A stretch of DNA of 64,000 nt from Rhodobiaceae bacterium UBA7804 (GTDB lineage Bacteria; Pseudomonadota; Alphaproteobacteria; Parvibaculales; Parvibaculaceae): assembly GCA_002480495.1 (NCBI GenBank), contig DLCG01000008.1:413363-477362 (forward strand), in the 5' to 3' direction. The notes under the pieces were generated by a model that was not told the origin of the DNA, made no database searches, and was given only the letters and a program-made list of their open reading frames with translations. Position numbers and translations under genes: made by a program. Below are positions 33,523 through 43,417 of this stretch, piece by piece; the first letter of the stretch is position 1; every line of letters begins with the position of its first letter.

Positions 33523-34040
33523 AAACCTGGCCTATCTGGCTCGCAGGCACGATCGCCCTCGCGGCCGTCTTTCACATCCTCACCGTGTTCGGCCTGCCCT
33601 ATGGTATCATGAACCGGGCAATGGCCGGGATCGCTTCGCAGGCGGGCGGTGTCAACAAGCCGCTCTATCCGGAACGCGCGACGGCGGAGTCCCGTGGTAT
33701 CGTGCGTCCCAGTCCCGATCTTCTCTATACGGCCTGCGTCTATGACGTCAGCGTGCAGCCGGTGAAGCTCAGCTCGCCCGTGCCCGACACCTACTGGTCG
33801 CTTTCCACCTTCGCGTCGAACACCGATAATTTCTTCGTCGTCAACGACCGCGAGGTGAAATCGAACCGCATAGAGATCATTCTTGCCGCCAATGAAGAGG
33901 CTGGCAGCGGCCAGGGCATTCCCGTCATCGTTGCGCCGAGCAGCAAGGGCATCGTTCTCTTCCGCTCGCTGGTCCCTTCCGAAGACCTGCGCGAGGAAAT
34001 CGACGCCAAACGCCGCGAGGCGAATTGCGAGCCGCTTTGA
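33519..34040 (+). CDS. DUF1254 domain protein
   Basis: 173 aa; start at 33519 gives the ATGA overlap and better spacing from AAGGAG than the ATG at 33510. N-terminal TM helix (PIWLAGTIALAAVFHILTVFGL), then a DUF1254 domain with VRPSPDLLYTACVYDVSVQPVKLSSPVPDTYWSLSTFASNTDNFFVVNDRE. Shorter than many family members because the DUF1214 half is a separate gene just upstream. Membrane-anchored, periplasm-facing; function unknown. Confidence 0.9.
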   Translation: MKTWPIWLAGTIALAAVFHILTVFGLPYGIMNRAMAGIASQAGGVNKPLYPERATAESRGIVRPSPDLLYTACVYDVSVQPVKLSSPVPDTYWSLSTFASNTDNFFVVNDREVKSNRIEIILAANEEAGSGQGIPVIVAPSSKGIVLFRSLVPSEDLREEIDAKRREANCEPL

Positions 34041-34129
34041 TGCCCGCCCGGCAGTAGCCCGCCGGGCCGCTCGCTGCTACCATTCCTTCGATGACGCGCG
34101 GGGCCCCGCGCTTTCCGGGGGATGCTTTC

Positions 34130-35170
34130 ATGAACCGTAATATCATTCTCGGTATGATTGGCGCTGCTATTGCCGTGGCCGTCGCCATCGTGCTGGTGCT
34201 CCAGCCGGGTCGCGGGACGGGCGGTGATCTCGCGCATGTCACCTTCGCGACGGACTGGAAAGCACAGGCCGAGCATGGCGGCTTCTATCAGGCGCTGGCC
34301 AAGGGCTATTACAGGGAAGCGGGGCTCGACGTCGAAATCCTGCAGGGCGGCCCCGGCGTGAACGTGCCGCAGCTTCTCGCCGCGCATTCGGTGGATTTCG
34401 GTCTCGGCTCCAACAGCTTCATTCCGCTCAACATGGCCGCGGCCGATGCGGGCGCCAAGGCCGTCATGGCCTCCTTCCAGAAGGACCCGCAGGTTTTCAT
34501 CACGCATCCGCGCGACGACGTGAAGTCCATCGCCGACATGAAAGGCAAGCCCATCATGGTGTCGGACGCGACCGTGAGCGCCTTCTGGCAGTGGCTGAAA
34601 TCGAAATACGGTTTCGAGGACACACAGATCCGCAAATACACCTTCAACCTTGCGCCCTTCCTCACCGACGAGAAGGCGATCCAGCAAGGCTATCTCTCCT
34701 CCGAGCCTTACATGATCCGCGAGCAGGGCGTGGAGCCGCAGGTCTTTCTTCTGTCCGACTACGGCTATCCCGGCTATGCCGCTTTCATTCTCGCCAGCGA
34801 CCGCATGATCGCGGAGCGGCCGGAAATCGTGCAGGCTTTCGTCGATGCGAGCATCAAGGGCTGGGTCGACTATGTCTATGGCGATCCCTCGCCCGCGAAC
34901 GAACTCATCAAGCGCGACAATCCGGAAATGACGGACGACATCATCGCCAATGCGATCAGGCTGATGAAGGAGAACGGCATCGTCGATTCCGGCGAGACGC
35001 TCACTCTCGGCGTCGGCGCCATGACGAATGAGCGCTGGCAGAAGTTCCACGACGAGATGGTAATGGCAGGCGTCTATGACGACGGCCTCAGCGTCCACAG
35101 CGCCTACACGCTCGAATTCGTGAACCAGGGCGTCGGTCTCGACCTCAAGAAGGAATTGACGGGCGAATGA
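34130..35170 (+). CDS. NMT1/THI5-type ABC transporter substrate-binding protein
   Basis: 346 aa, start MNRNIILG with GGGGGA upstream. N-terminal hydrophobic helix (about 4-26) anchors or exports it. Family pattern FATDWKAQAEHGGFYQALAKGYYREAGLDVEILQGGPG near residues 40-78, then typical NMT1 core segments. Binds a small organic solute (thiamine-pyrimidine precursor, sulfonate or riboflavin type) and delivers it to the permease; substrate unresolved. The ATPase start overlaps its stop. Confidence 0.9.
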   Translation: MNRNIILGMIGAAIAVAVAIVLVLQPGRGTGGDLAHVTFATDWKAQAEHGGFYQALAKGYYREAGLDVEILQGGPGVNVPQLLAAHSVDFGLGSNSFIPLNMAAADAGAKAVMASFQKDPQVFITHPRDDVKSIADMKGKPIMVSDATVSAFWQWLKSKYGFEDTQIRKYTFNLAPFLTDEKAIQQGYLSSEPYMIREQGVEPQVFLLSDYGYPGYAAFILASDRMIAERPEIVQAFVDASIKGWVDYVYGDPSPANELIKRDNPEMTDDIIANAIRLMKENGIVDSGETLTLGVGAMTNERWQKFHDEMVMAGVYDDGLSVHSAYTLEFVNQGVGLDLKKELTGE

Positions 35171-35928
35171 CCGGCACGCCGCCGCTCATCGAACTTGCCG
35201 GCATCGGCAAGACCTATGGTAGCGGCACGGTCGCGCTTGGCGGTGTCGATGCATCGGTGCGCGAGGGTGGCTTCGTTTCGCTTGTCGGCCCGTCGGGTTG
35301 CGGCAAGAGCACGTTGCTCAGGATCGTCGCCGGACTTATTGCGCCGGATCGCGGACAGATCTCATGGCCCGCCTCGGGCACTCGGCCTTCCGATATCGGT
35401 TTCGTCTTTCAGGATGCAACGCTCATGCCCTGGGCGCGCGTTGCGGAAAACGTCTATCTGCCGCTGAAGCTCAAGGGCATCCCGAAGGACGAAGCGATGC
35501 CGCGCGTGCGCGACGCGCTTGCCCGTGTGGGGCTTGCCGATTTCGCTTCTGCATTTCCACGCGAACTCTCGGGCGGCATGAAGATGCGCGTATCGATCGC
35601 GCGGGCGCTCGTCACCGAGCCACCGGTCCTCCTGATGGACGAGCCCTTCGCCGCGCTCGACGAATTCACGCGCGAGAAGCTCGACGACGATCTTGTCGAC
35701 TTGTGGACCAGCCAGAAGTTCACGACCATCTTCGTCACCCACAGCATCTATGAGTCTATCTATCTCTCGGAACGCGTTCTCGTGATGGGCGCGAGGCCCG
35801 GCCGCATCCTTGCCGATATCGCCATCGAGGCCCCCTACCCGCGCGGCCGCGCCTTCCGCGAATCCACGCCCTACGTCGAGACCTGCGCGCGGGTCAGCGC
35901 TGCCCTTCGCGAGGGGGTGTCCCGGTGA
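35167..35928 (+). CDS. ABC transporter ATP-binding protein (SsuB/TauB-like)
   Basis: 253 aa. ABC ATPase with Walker A GPSGCGKST (about residues 42-50), Q-loop FVFQDATLMPWARV, signature ELSGGMKMR, Walker B VLLMDEPFAALDEFTREKL and H-loop FVTHSIYE. The Q-loop DATLMPW is typical of the nitrate/sulfonate/pyrimidine import subfamily. Powers the importer with its neighbours; overlaps the permease start by 4 bases (GTGA). Confidence 0.94.
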   Translation: MTGTPPLIELAGIGKTYGSGTVALGGVDASVREGGFVSLVGPSGCGKSTLLRIVAGLIAPDRGQISWPASGTRPSDIGFVFQDATLMPWARVAENVYLPLKLKGIPKDEAMPRVRDALARVGLADFASAFPRELSGGMKMRVSIARALVTEPPVLLMDEPFAALDEFTREKLDDDLVDLWTSQKFTTIFVTHSIYESIYLSERVLVMGARPGRILADIAIEAPYPRGRAFRESTPYVETCARVSAALREGVSR

Positions 35929-36725
35929 ATCGCGAACCTTCATCGCGCAGCATGCGCCTCCTCGTGCCGCTCATCGTCGGGCTCGTCTTTCTCGGGTTCT
36001 GGGAACTTCTGGTCCGTGCGAGCGACATTCCGCCTTTCGTGCTGCCTGCACCCTCTGTCATCGCGGAGAGCCTCGCCCAGAATTTCGGATCGCTCATGAC
36101 CTCGCTCTGGGCAACGCTTCGCGTCACGCTCGCCGCCTTTCTGCTCGCCGTGGTGGGCGGGATCGGCCTCGCCATCCTCTTTTCGCAGAACCGCCTCTTG
36201 GAGACCGCACTCTTTCCCTATGCGGTCGCCCTGCAGGTAACGCCCGTCGTCGCAATCGCGCCGCTCATCATCATCTGGGTCGGCTATGACCGGGTCGAAA
36301 TAGCGGTGCTGATCCTCGCCTGGATCGTTGCCTTCTTTCCGATCCTCTCCAACACCACACTGGGGCTGCGCTCAGCGGACCACAATCTTCGCGACCTCTT
36401 CCGGCTCTATGGGGCAAGCCGCTGGCAGGTGCTGAGCGAACTCCAGCTTCCTTCCGCCCTGCCCTACATTCTGGCTGGCATGAAGATCTCGGGCGGACTC
36501 GCGCTGATCGGGGCGGTGGTCGCCGAATTCGTAGCGGGTTCCGGCGCTGCGACGGGTCTCGCATGGCGGATCGTTGAGGCGGGCAACCGTCTCGACATTC
36601 CGCGCATGTTCGCGGCTCTCTTTCTCCTTTCCACACTCGGTATATGCATTTTCTTCGCTCTGACACTCCTCGAGCAAAGGCTCCTGCGGAATTGGCATGA
36701 AAGCGCCATACGTCGCGAGATTTGA
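35925..36725 (+). CDS. ABC transporter permease (SsuC/TauC-like)
   Basis: 266 aa from a GTG. Six hydrophobic segments and the EAA-type cytoplasmic loop RDLFRLYGASRWQVLSELQLPSALPYILAGMKISGGLALIGAVVAEFVAG, diagnostic of the binding-protein-dependent importer permeases of the SsuC/TauC group. Forms the membrane channel for the substrate delivered by the NMT1-type binding protein. Last gene of the three-gene importer operon. Confidence 0.93.
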   Translation: MNREPSSRSMRLLVPLIVGLVFLGFWELLVRASDIPPFVLPAPSVIAESLAQNFGSLMTSLWATLRVTLAAFLLAVVGGIGLAILFSQNRLLETALFPYAVALQVTPVVAIAPLIIIWVGYDRVEIAVLILAWIVAFFPILSNTTLGLRSADHNLRDLFRLYGASRWQVLSELQLPSALPYILAGMKISGGLALIGAVVAEFVAGSGAATGLAWRIVEAGNRLDIPRMFAALFLLSTLGICIFFALTLLEQRLLRNWHESAIRREI

Positions 36726-36801
36726 GAAAAGTTCGTAGAAATCCGCCGTATTTTCCATTTATACAATAATTTTTTGTTATATATATTGTTTTACACAACT
36801 A

Positions 36802-36830
36802 TTGACGATCTTTGTGAAAAAACCCATCTT
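36802..36830 (+). promoter_or_regulatory. candidate promoter of the sulfite reductase operon
   Basis: TTGACG at 36802-36807, 17 bases, then CATCTT at 36825-36830; the -10 is weak. It lies in an unusually AT-rich 209-base stretch (36726-36934) that also contains ACAATAAT...TATATTGT inverted half-sites at about 36763-36789, a possible operator. The stretch holds no gene. Confidence 0.45.
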
Positions 36831-36933
36831 GTCCGGCAAATAGCCCCGTTGGTTTTCGGCGGGTGAATGGCTCGCTTTGCCCGTAAAAGGGCTGTATGAC
36901 CGGGCCTATCACGCAAATCGAGGACAGTTCCGA

Positions 36934-37269
36934 ATGGCCCAGCACACCCGCAAGGGCGCCCAGTTCCAGGCTTTGACGGCGAACCGGCTCAGCGATGGCA
37001 TCGTTGTCTATCTCACGAGGGAGGACCGCTGGTCGGAATCCCTTCAGGACGCCGATGTGGCGGAGGGCAAGGAAGCCGGAGAGGCCCTGCTCGCCCGCGC
37101 CGCCCCCTCGGTCGAAGCCAACGAAGTGGTCGAGCCTTATCTCTTCGAAGTGTCACTTGAAGACGAAAGCGTTCGCGCGGTCAGCGTCCGCGAGACCATT
37201 CGCCAGGCCGGTCCGACCGTCCGGCGCGATCTCGGCAAGCAGGCGGAGCTTGCCGGCGTTCATCGCTGA
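36934..37269 (+). CDS. DUF2849 protein of the sulfite reductase operon
   Basis: 111 aa, start MAQHTRKGAQFQALTANRLSDGIVVYLT with GAGGA 9 bases upstream. DUF2849 proteins are small and typically sit directly before sulfite/nitrite reductase genes in Alphaproteobacteria. Probable helper in sulfite reduction, perhaps acting on siroheme or electron supply; experimentally not settled as far as I know. Ends 36 bases before the reductase gene. Confidence 0.9.
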   Translation: MAQHTRKGAQFQALTANRLSDGIVVYLTREDRWSESLQDADVAEGKEAGEALLARAAPSVEANEVVEPYLFEVSLEDESVRAVSVRETIRQAGPTVRRDLGKQAELAGVHR

Positions 37270-37305
37270 GTTCGCGCAAGCCGGAAACAAGCAAAGGCAC
37301 AGTCC

Positions 37306-38950
<1,645 letters not shown>

Positions 38951-38964
<14 letters not shown>

Positions 38965-39469
38965 AAACGGCGAGTTCGTCGAGGACAATTTCACAACTGT
39001 CGGCGACGAGGATGCGCTCCCCGAGGGTCCTGCCATTGTGAGCCTCGAACGCTGGCAGGCCGAGCGCGAGACGTTGCGGGCGCGCAATGCACCCATCGGT
39101 GTCAAACTACAGAGCGGCCAGGAGCCCAGCCCCATTGCGGAAGACCTCGATCATATCGACGTCGTCGCGCTCGAGTTCCCGGTCTACCGCAATGGCCGCG
39201 CCTATTCCTATGCGCGGCTCCTGCGCGAACGCTACGGCTACAAGGGCGAGGTGCGCGCCGTCGGCAATGTGCTGCGCGACCAGTTCCAGTTCATGATCCG
39301 CTGCGGCTTCGATGCGCTCGAGGTGGCCGACAACATCACACCGGAAATCTGGGCCGAGAATGTCGGTTCCTTCAGCCTTTTCTATCAGCCGGCCGCAGAC
39401 GGGAAGGAAACCGTGCTCTCCCTGCGCCAGCGTCTCGCGACGCGCGCACGGGAGAAAGCGACGGCCTGA
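38951..39469 (+). CDS. DUF934 protein of the sulfite reductase operon
   Basis: 172 aa. DUF934 pattern: DVVALEFPVYRNGRAYSYARLLRERYGYKGEVRAVGNVLRDQFQFMIRCGFDALEV. Found almost always beside sulfite reductase or cysH genes and may supply electrons or assemble the enzyme; function unproven. Last gene of the operon, followed 26 bases later by an intrinsic terminator. Confidence 0.93.
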
Positions 39470-39494
39470 TCGTTCCCCGGCCGTTCGGACAGCA

Positions 39495-39527
39495 AAAAGC
39501 CCGGCCTCGAAAGAGGACCGGGCTTTT
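39495..39527 (+). terminator. intrinsic terminator after the sulfite reductase operon
   Basis: Stem AAAAGCCCGGCCTC pairs with GAGGACCGGGCTTTT (one bulged A) around a GAAA tetraloop; the 3' arm ends in four T. The 5' A-run also makes it usable on the minus strand, so it may serve the convergent phasin gene as well. Confidence 0.9.
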
Positions 39528-39592
39528 CAATACTCAACGCAACTACGCAACCTACAAACCGCTATGCGCGGTGGGGGGAGTAATCCGCGCTA

Positions 39593-39967
39593 TTACGCAG
39601 CGCGGAGTTTCTCGAAAGCTTCCGTGAACTTCGTCGCGTAGGGGGCGACGGCTTCGCGCACGGTCGAAACGGTGAGCTCGTTGAGCTCGCGGGCCGCATC
39701 GATGTTGCGCTTCAGCGTCGAACGGACATATTCGTTCTGGAGTTCCACCGCCGACTTGATGCTGCCGGACTTCATCACGGCACGGGCGGTCTCGACGCCT
39801 TCCTCGAAATTGGTACGGGCCAGCGTCACCATGATGCCAGAGGCGGTCTCGAACGCATTCTTCGGATCGGCCTTGGGGGCGGCCTTGGCCGCGGTCGTCT
39901 TCGCCGTCGCCTTCTTGGCGCGCGGCTTCGCCTTCGTCGTCTTGGCTTTGGGGGTCGCTTCGGTCAT
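39593..39967 (-). CDS. phasin family protein
   Basis: 124 aa from the ATG at 39967, preceded by AGGAGA. N-terminal 45 residues are rich in Ala, Lys, Pro and Thr (KAKTTKAKPRAKKATAKTTAAKAAPKAD), like histone H1/AlgP-type linkers. The rest is a phasin domain (FETASGIMVTLARTNFEEGVETARAVMKSGSIKSAVELQNEYVRSTLKRNIDAARELNELTVSTVREAVAPYATKFTEAFEKL). Coats polyhydroxyalkanoate granules. Promoter carries two matching operators. Confidence 0.92.
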   Translation of the reverse strand: MTEATPKAKTTKAKPRAKKATAKTTAAKAAPKADPKNAFETASGIMVTLARTNFEEGVETARAVMKSGSIKSAVELQNEYVRSTLKRNIDAARELNELTVSTVREAVAPYATKFTEAFEKLRAA

Positions 39968-40041
39968 TTCAATCTCCTGTATCGCGTGGCCGCTCGCATG
40001 GAGGCTGCGAGCGTTTCCCCGCACATACCGGCGCGCCGGAT

Positions 40042-40111
40042 TTGTGCGCTGCACAATGAGATAATTTGCCCCTGCCCTAGCGTCAAGTAATTTTTGTGCA
40101 ACGCACAAAAA
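40042..40111 (-). promoter_or_regulatory. phasin promoter flanked by two TTGTGC-N3-GCACAA operators
   Basis: Minus-strand -35 TTGACG (40086-40081), 16-base spacer, -10 TTATCT (40064-40059). Operator 1 TTGTGC-GCT-GCACAA at 40042-40056 covers the expected start site; operator 2 TTGTGC-AAC-GCACAA at 40094-40108, extended by A/T to 40091-40111, sits upstream of -35. The centres are 52 bases apart, about five helical turns. TGC/GCA half-sites recall PhaR, the PHA-sensing phasin repressor. Confidence 0.75.
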
Positions 40112-40136
40112 ATAGCGTTTTTCCTTTAGGAGGCGA

Positions 40137-41411
40137 CTAAAATCTCTTTATAGAAAAAGGACTTAGGTCAAGTTGCGGCGCACTGCCGCAGACCATATCC
40201 GCGACCGCCGCCGCGCTTCCCGCGCCCAGCGTCCAGCCCAGCGTGCCATGGCCGCTATTGATAAAGAGATTCCCGAATTGCGGCACAGCACCCAGAACCG
40301 GGCTTCCGTCGGGCGTCATGGGCCGGAGACCGCACCAGTATTCCGCCTCGCCGCGCGCCGGCCCTGTCTGCGGAAACAGGCTCTCAAGCGCGTTCATCAC
40401 GGACTTCGCCCGCCCTGGTTCGAGCGTCATATCGTAGCCGCCCACCTCCGCCTGCCCCGCCGCACGCAGCCTGTCGCCCAACCGGCTGATGACGATCTTC
40501 CGCGCCTCGTCCGTAATGCTCACTTCCGGCGCGTTGCCTTCGGGTGCGGGCAAGGTCACGGAATAGCCTTTCACCGGGTAGATATAGCTTCGATATCCGA
40601 ACGGACGGAGCAGCGCCTGCGTTCCCGTTCCCGCCGCGAGCACGACCGCATCGGCTTCGATGATGCCTTGCGATGTCTCGACGCCTCTCACGCTGGCGCC
40701 CTCGGCAACGAGGCGGCGCACATCGGCGTTCCGCATGAAGCGCGCGCCGAGCCGCTCCGCGCCTTCGGCGATCTTCACCGAATAGAGATGGGCGTCGCCG
40801 CTCCCGTCGGACGCCGCATAAAGCCCGCCCGCGATGTCGCCGCGTTGCATGGCGGAGGCGAGCGCCGGTTCGAGCGAAATACATTCTGAGGGCGTCAGTC
40901 GCTCTTGCCCCACGCCCATCCGGGCAAGGGGCCCTGCTTCCTGTTCGGCCTCGGCTAGCGCGTGCTCCTCGCGGAAGATGCGGAGAATGCCCCTCTCCTT
41001 CCGGCGATAGTCGAGCGGCATTCCCGCTTGCTCGAATTCCCGCTCATAGGCGGCGAGCCTTGAACGCGTGAGCAGGGCAAGCTCCAGGTTGGGCGCAATT
41101 CTTTCCCGCCGCGCCGAAGCGCGGCATCGCATCAGAAAGCGCATGAGCCAGAGCCATTGCTCCGGGTCCATTTTCGGCCTCAGCCGGAAAGGAGCGTCGT
41201 CGCGGCCCAGCCATTTCAGCACCATCCAGGGAATTTCCGGGCCCGCCCATGGCGCGACCTCGCAGGCCGAAAGCTGGCCGCCATTCGCATAGCTCGTGCC
41301 GAACCCTGCCCCTTCGCGCTGATCGATCAGGGTGACCTGCGCGCCGCGAAGCGCGAGTTCATAGGCAGTGGAAGCACCGGCAATGCCGGCGCCGACGACG
41401 ATCGCATGCAC
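40137..41411 (-). CDS. D-amino acid dehydrogenase (DadA-like)
   Basis: 424 aa from a GTG at 41411, the only start that leaves the FAD motif at the N-terminus. FAD-dependent oxidoreductase: dinucleotide fold AIVVGAGIAGASTAYELALRGAQVTLIDQ, then GTSYANGGQLSACEVAPWAGPEIP typical of DadA, and the C-terminal CGLRPMTPDGSPVLGAVPQFGNLFINSGHGTLGWTLGAGSA. Oxidises D-amino acids to keto acids at the inner membrane. Divergent from the TetR gene, with the regulator operator between them. Confidence 0.92.
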   Translation of the reverse strand: MHAIVVGAGIAGASTAYELALRGAQVTLIDQREGAGFGTSYANGGQLSACEVAPWAGPEIPWMVLKWLGRDDAPFRLRPKMDPEQWLWLMRFLMRCRASARRERIAPNLELALLTRSRLAAYEREFEQAGMPLDYRRKERGILRIFREEHALAEAEQEAGPLARMGVGQERLTPSECISLEPALASAMQRGDIAGGLYAASDGSGDAHLYSVKIAEGAERLGARFMRNADVRRLVAEGASVRGVETSQGIIEADAVVLAAGTGTQALLRPFGYRSYIYPVKGYSVTLPAPEGNAPEVSITDEARKIVISRLGDRLRAAGQAEVGGYDMTLEPGRAKSVMNALESLFPQTGPARGEAEYWCGLRPMTPDGSPVLGAVPQFGNLFINSGHGTLGWTLGAGSAAAVADMVCGSAPQLDLSPFSIKRF

Positions 41412-41506
41412 GGGATCGAAACCTCGGGTCGTTGCGGCGGGAGGCCGCCTCGCCCCAAGCCCTATCAAAGTGCCGACGGTTTGGCGACGGCAAAAGGGCC
41501 GCGGTC

Positions 41507-41551
41507 TTGACGGCGCAGGCGGCTTCCCATATATGTCACCGTATGGTGACA
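41507..41551 (+). promoter_or_regulatory. TetR promoter with inverted-repeat operator over the start codon
   Basis: TTGACG (41507-41512), 17 bases, TATATG (41530-41535); the predicted transcript start falls at about 41541-41543, the ATG itself. TGTCACC (41534-41540) and GGTGACA (41545-41551) form a 7-bp inverted repeat with a 4-base gap over the -10 and start codon. No Shine-Dalgarno lies before the ATG. Autorepression and a leaderless mRNA are the simplest reading. Confidence 0.7.
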
Positions 41552-42208
41552 AATGAGAAGACATCTTCGGCGCCCCGCCGCCGCGACCGCGAGAAGACCG
41601 AGAAAGTCATTCTCGATGCTGTCGGCCGCCTCATCCTTCGCGATGGATTGTCCGGCGTCGGCATCAATGCGCTCGCGCGCGAGGCGGGCGCCGACAAGGT
41701 GCTGATCTACCGCTATTTCGGCGATCTCGACGGCGTTTATCGGGCCTATTCCGAACGGGGAGATTTCTGGTGGTCCGTCGAGGACATGCTCGAAGGTCTC
41801 GAGGATGCGGAAAGCCTCGCCGATGCCCTAAAGGCAGGCGTGCGGCGCCACCTGCGGGAAATGCAGAAAAGACCGGTAACCCTCGCCGTTATCGCCGCCG
41901 AACCGGAAAACCGCACGCCGCTTGTCGTCGCGCTTGAAGAGGTGCGCGAACGGCGTTCTCTCGAACTCATGAAGCGGATCGCTGCGCGCTTCGCAATACC
42001 GCAAGAGGCCGACCTCCCGGTGCTCACCGGACTTCTTGCCGCCGCCATCGGCTATCTCGCCGCCCGCGCACGCAAGATCCGCGTCTATGGCGGCGTCGGC
42101 ATCAGAACGGATGAAGACTGGAGCCGTATCTTTGCGACCATCGACGCCATGATCGACGGCGTCCTGTGCATCCCGGCCCAAGGCAGGCCGAAGAGGAGAA
42201 AGACATGA
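41543..42208 (+). CDS. TetR family transcriptional regulator
   Basis: 221 aa from MVTNEKTSSAPRRRDREKTEK. N-terminal TetR DNA-binding domain: KVILDAVGRLILRDGLSGVGINALAREAGADKVLIYRYFGDLDGVYRAYSERG, with the HTH around residues 38-58. The C-terminal ligand-binding half is variable. Predicted autorepressor from its overlapping operator. The Tat-exported nitroreductase-like gene follows with a 4-base overlap (ATGA), so it is probably the regulated target; the divergent D-amino acid dehydrogenase might be another. Confidence 0.92.
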   Translation: MVTNEKTSSAPRRRDREKTEKVILDAVGRLILRDGLSGVGINALAREAGADKVLIYRYFGDLDGVYRAYSERGDFWWSVEDMLEGLEDAESLADALKAGVRRHLREMQKRPVTLAVIAAEPENRTPLVVALEEVRERRSLELMKRIAARFAIPQEADLPVLTGLLAAAIGYLAARARKIRVYGGVGIRTDEDWSRIFATIDAMIDGVLCIPAQGRPKRRKT

Positions 42209-43401
42209 CACGCTCTCCGACACGCCGCCGTTTCCTGCAGGCCGCAGGCGGCATCACCCTTCTCGCCGTGGGCGGCGCCATCTGGCGGGCGCATGACCGC
42301 GAGGTCTTCGTCACGCCTTCAGGTGCTCCCTACGATCCCTGGACGCTCTGGAACTCCTCCGAATACAAGAACACACCCGTAGCTCTCGTTGCTGCGGGGA
42401 TTCTCGCCTCCAATCCGCACAATACGCAGCCCTGGATTTTCCGGCTAAGCGACAAGCAGATCGACATTCTCGCCGACACGTCGCGCAATCTTGGCAGCTT
42501 CGATCCTTACCTGCGCGAAATGCATATCGGCCTCGGCTGCGCCATCGAGAATATGGTGCTCGCAGCTCCCGCCAATGGATACGGCACGGAAGTCCTCTTC
42601 GAGGAAGGCTCGCTTCTCGAAATCGAGAAGAGTGGCCTCGTCCATGCGGCGACGATCCGCCTCGTCGACATGCAGGACCGGGCCGATCCGCTCTATGACG
42701 CGATCCCCCTGCGGCATACCAACCGCTATGCCTATGACCGCGAGCGCGGCTTCCCCGAAGACCTGTTGCGCCGTCTCACCGCGGCCTCCGGCAATGAATA
42801 TGTCGCGCTGTCTCTCTTCACCGAAGGGGAGGCCTTCGACGCATTGGGCCGGGCCATCATCGAGGCAACGGAGGAAATCGTGGCGGATCATGCAATGATC
42901 GAGGATAGCCATGCCTGGTTCCGCGACGGTCCGGACGAGATGGAAAAGGAACGCAGCGGCCTTGCGCTCGATACGGCCGGCCTCTCGCCTGCCCTTCTTG
43001 CCGCCGCCAAGTTCCTGCCTGCGCTTCCCGCGGAGCAGAGTCACGCCGCCTGGCTCGGACAGACGCGCGACAGCCACGTTCCAAGCGCCGCGCTTCTGGG
43101 CGTGATCTCCGTCCGCAACCGGTATGATCGTCCGCAGTCGCTTGCGGCGGGCCGCCTCTGGCAGCGTATTCATCTCGAGGCAAGTGCCGCCAGCATTGCC
43201 ATGCATCCGCTCAATCAGCCGGTCGAGACGATCGACCGCGAGCGCGAACTCGGCAAGGAAGCGAAATCGGAAGCGCGTCTCACCGCCATCACCAAAGATG
43301 CGAGCTGGCAACCGACCTTCGTCTTTCGCGCGGGATATCCCACCCGGAGCGCTCTCGCCAGCGCGCGCAGAAGCGTCGAAACGGTCACGGAGAAGACCTG
43401 A
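42205..43401 (+). CDS. Tat-exported Acg-type nitroreductase-like protein
   Basis: 398 aa. Twin-arginine signal SPTRRRFLQAAGGITLLAVGG at residues 4-24. The mature part resembles the Acg family of FMN-binding nitroreductase folds: ASNPHNTQPWIFRLSD then DTSRNLGSFDPYLREMHIGLGCAIENMVLAA. Acg proteins may bind flavin without classical activity. Function in the periplasm unknown. Second gene after the TetR regulator, overlapping it by 4 bases. Confidence 0.85.
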   Translation: MTRSPTRRRFLQAAGGITLLAVGGAIWRAHDREVFVTPSGAPYDPWTLWNSSEYKNTPVALVAAGILASNPHNTQPWIFRLSDKQIDILADTSRNLGSFDPYLREMHIGLGCAIENMVLAAPANGYGTEVLFEEGSLLEIEKSGLVHAATIRLVDMQDRADPLYDAIPLRHTNRYAYDRERGFPEDLLRRLTAASGNEYVALSLFTEGEAFDALGRAIIEATEEIVADHAMIEDSHAWFRDGPDEMEKERSGLALDTAGLSPALLAAAKFLPALPAEQSHAAWLGQTRDSHVPSAALLGVISVRNRYDRPQSLAAGRLWQRIHLEASAASIAMHPLNQPVETIDRERELGKEAKSEARLTAITKDASWQPTFVFRAGYPTRSALASARRSVETVTEKT

Positions 43402-43417
43402 TGGGAAGTCGGGCTGC

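Noticed and set aside
34041..34129. Thiamine pyrophosphate riboswitch before the NMT1-type importer
   Set aside because: I searched the leader for the CUGAGA and related conserved segments and found only a GC hairpin; not supported.
33791..35098. 435-codon minus-strand ORF
   Set aside because: Overlaps the NMT1-type binding protein almost completely; no family features.
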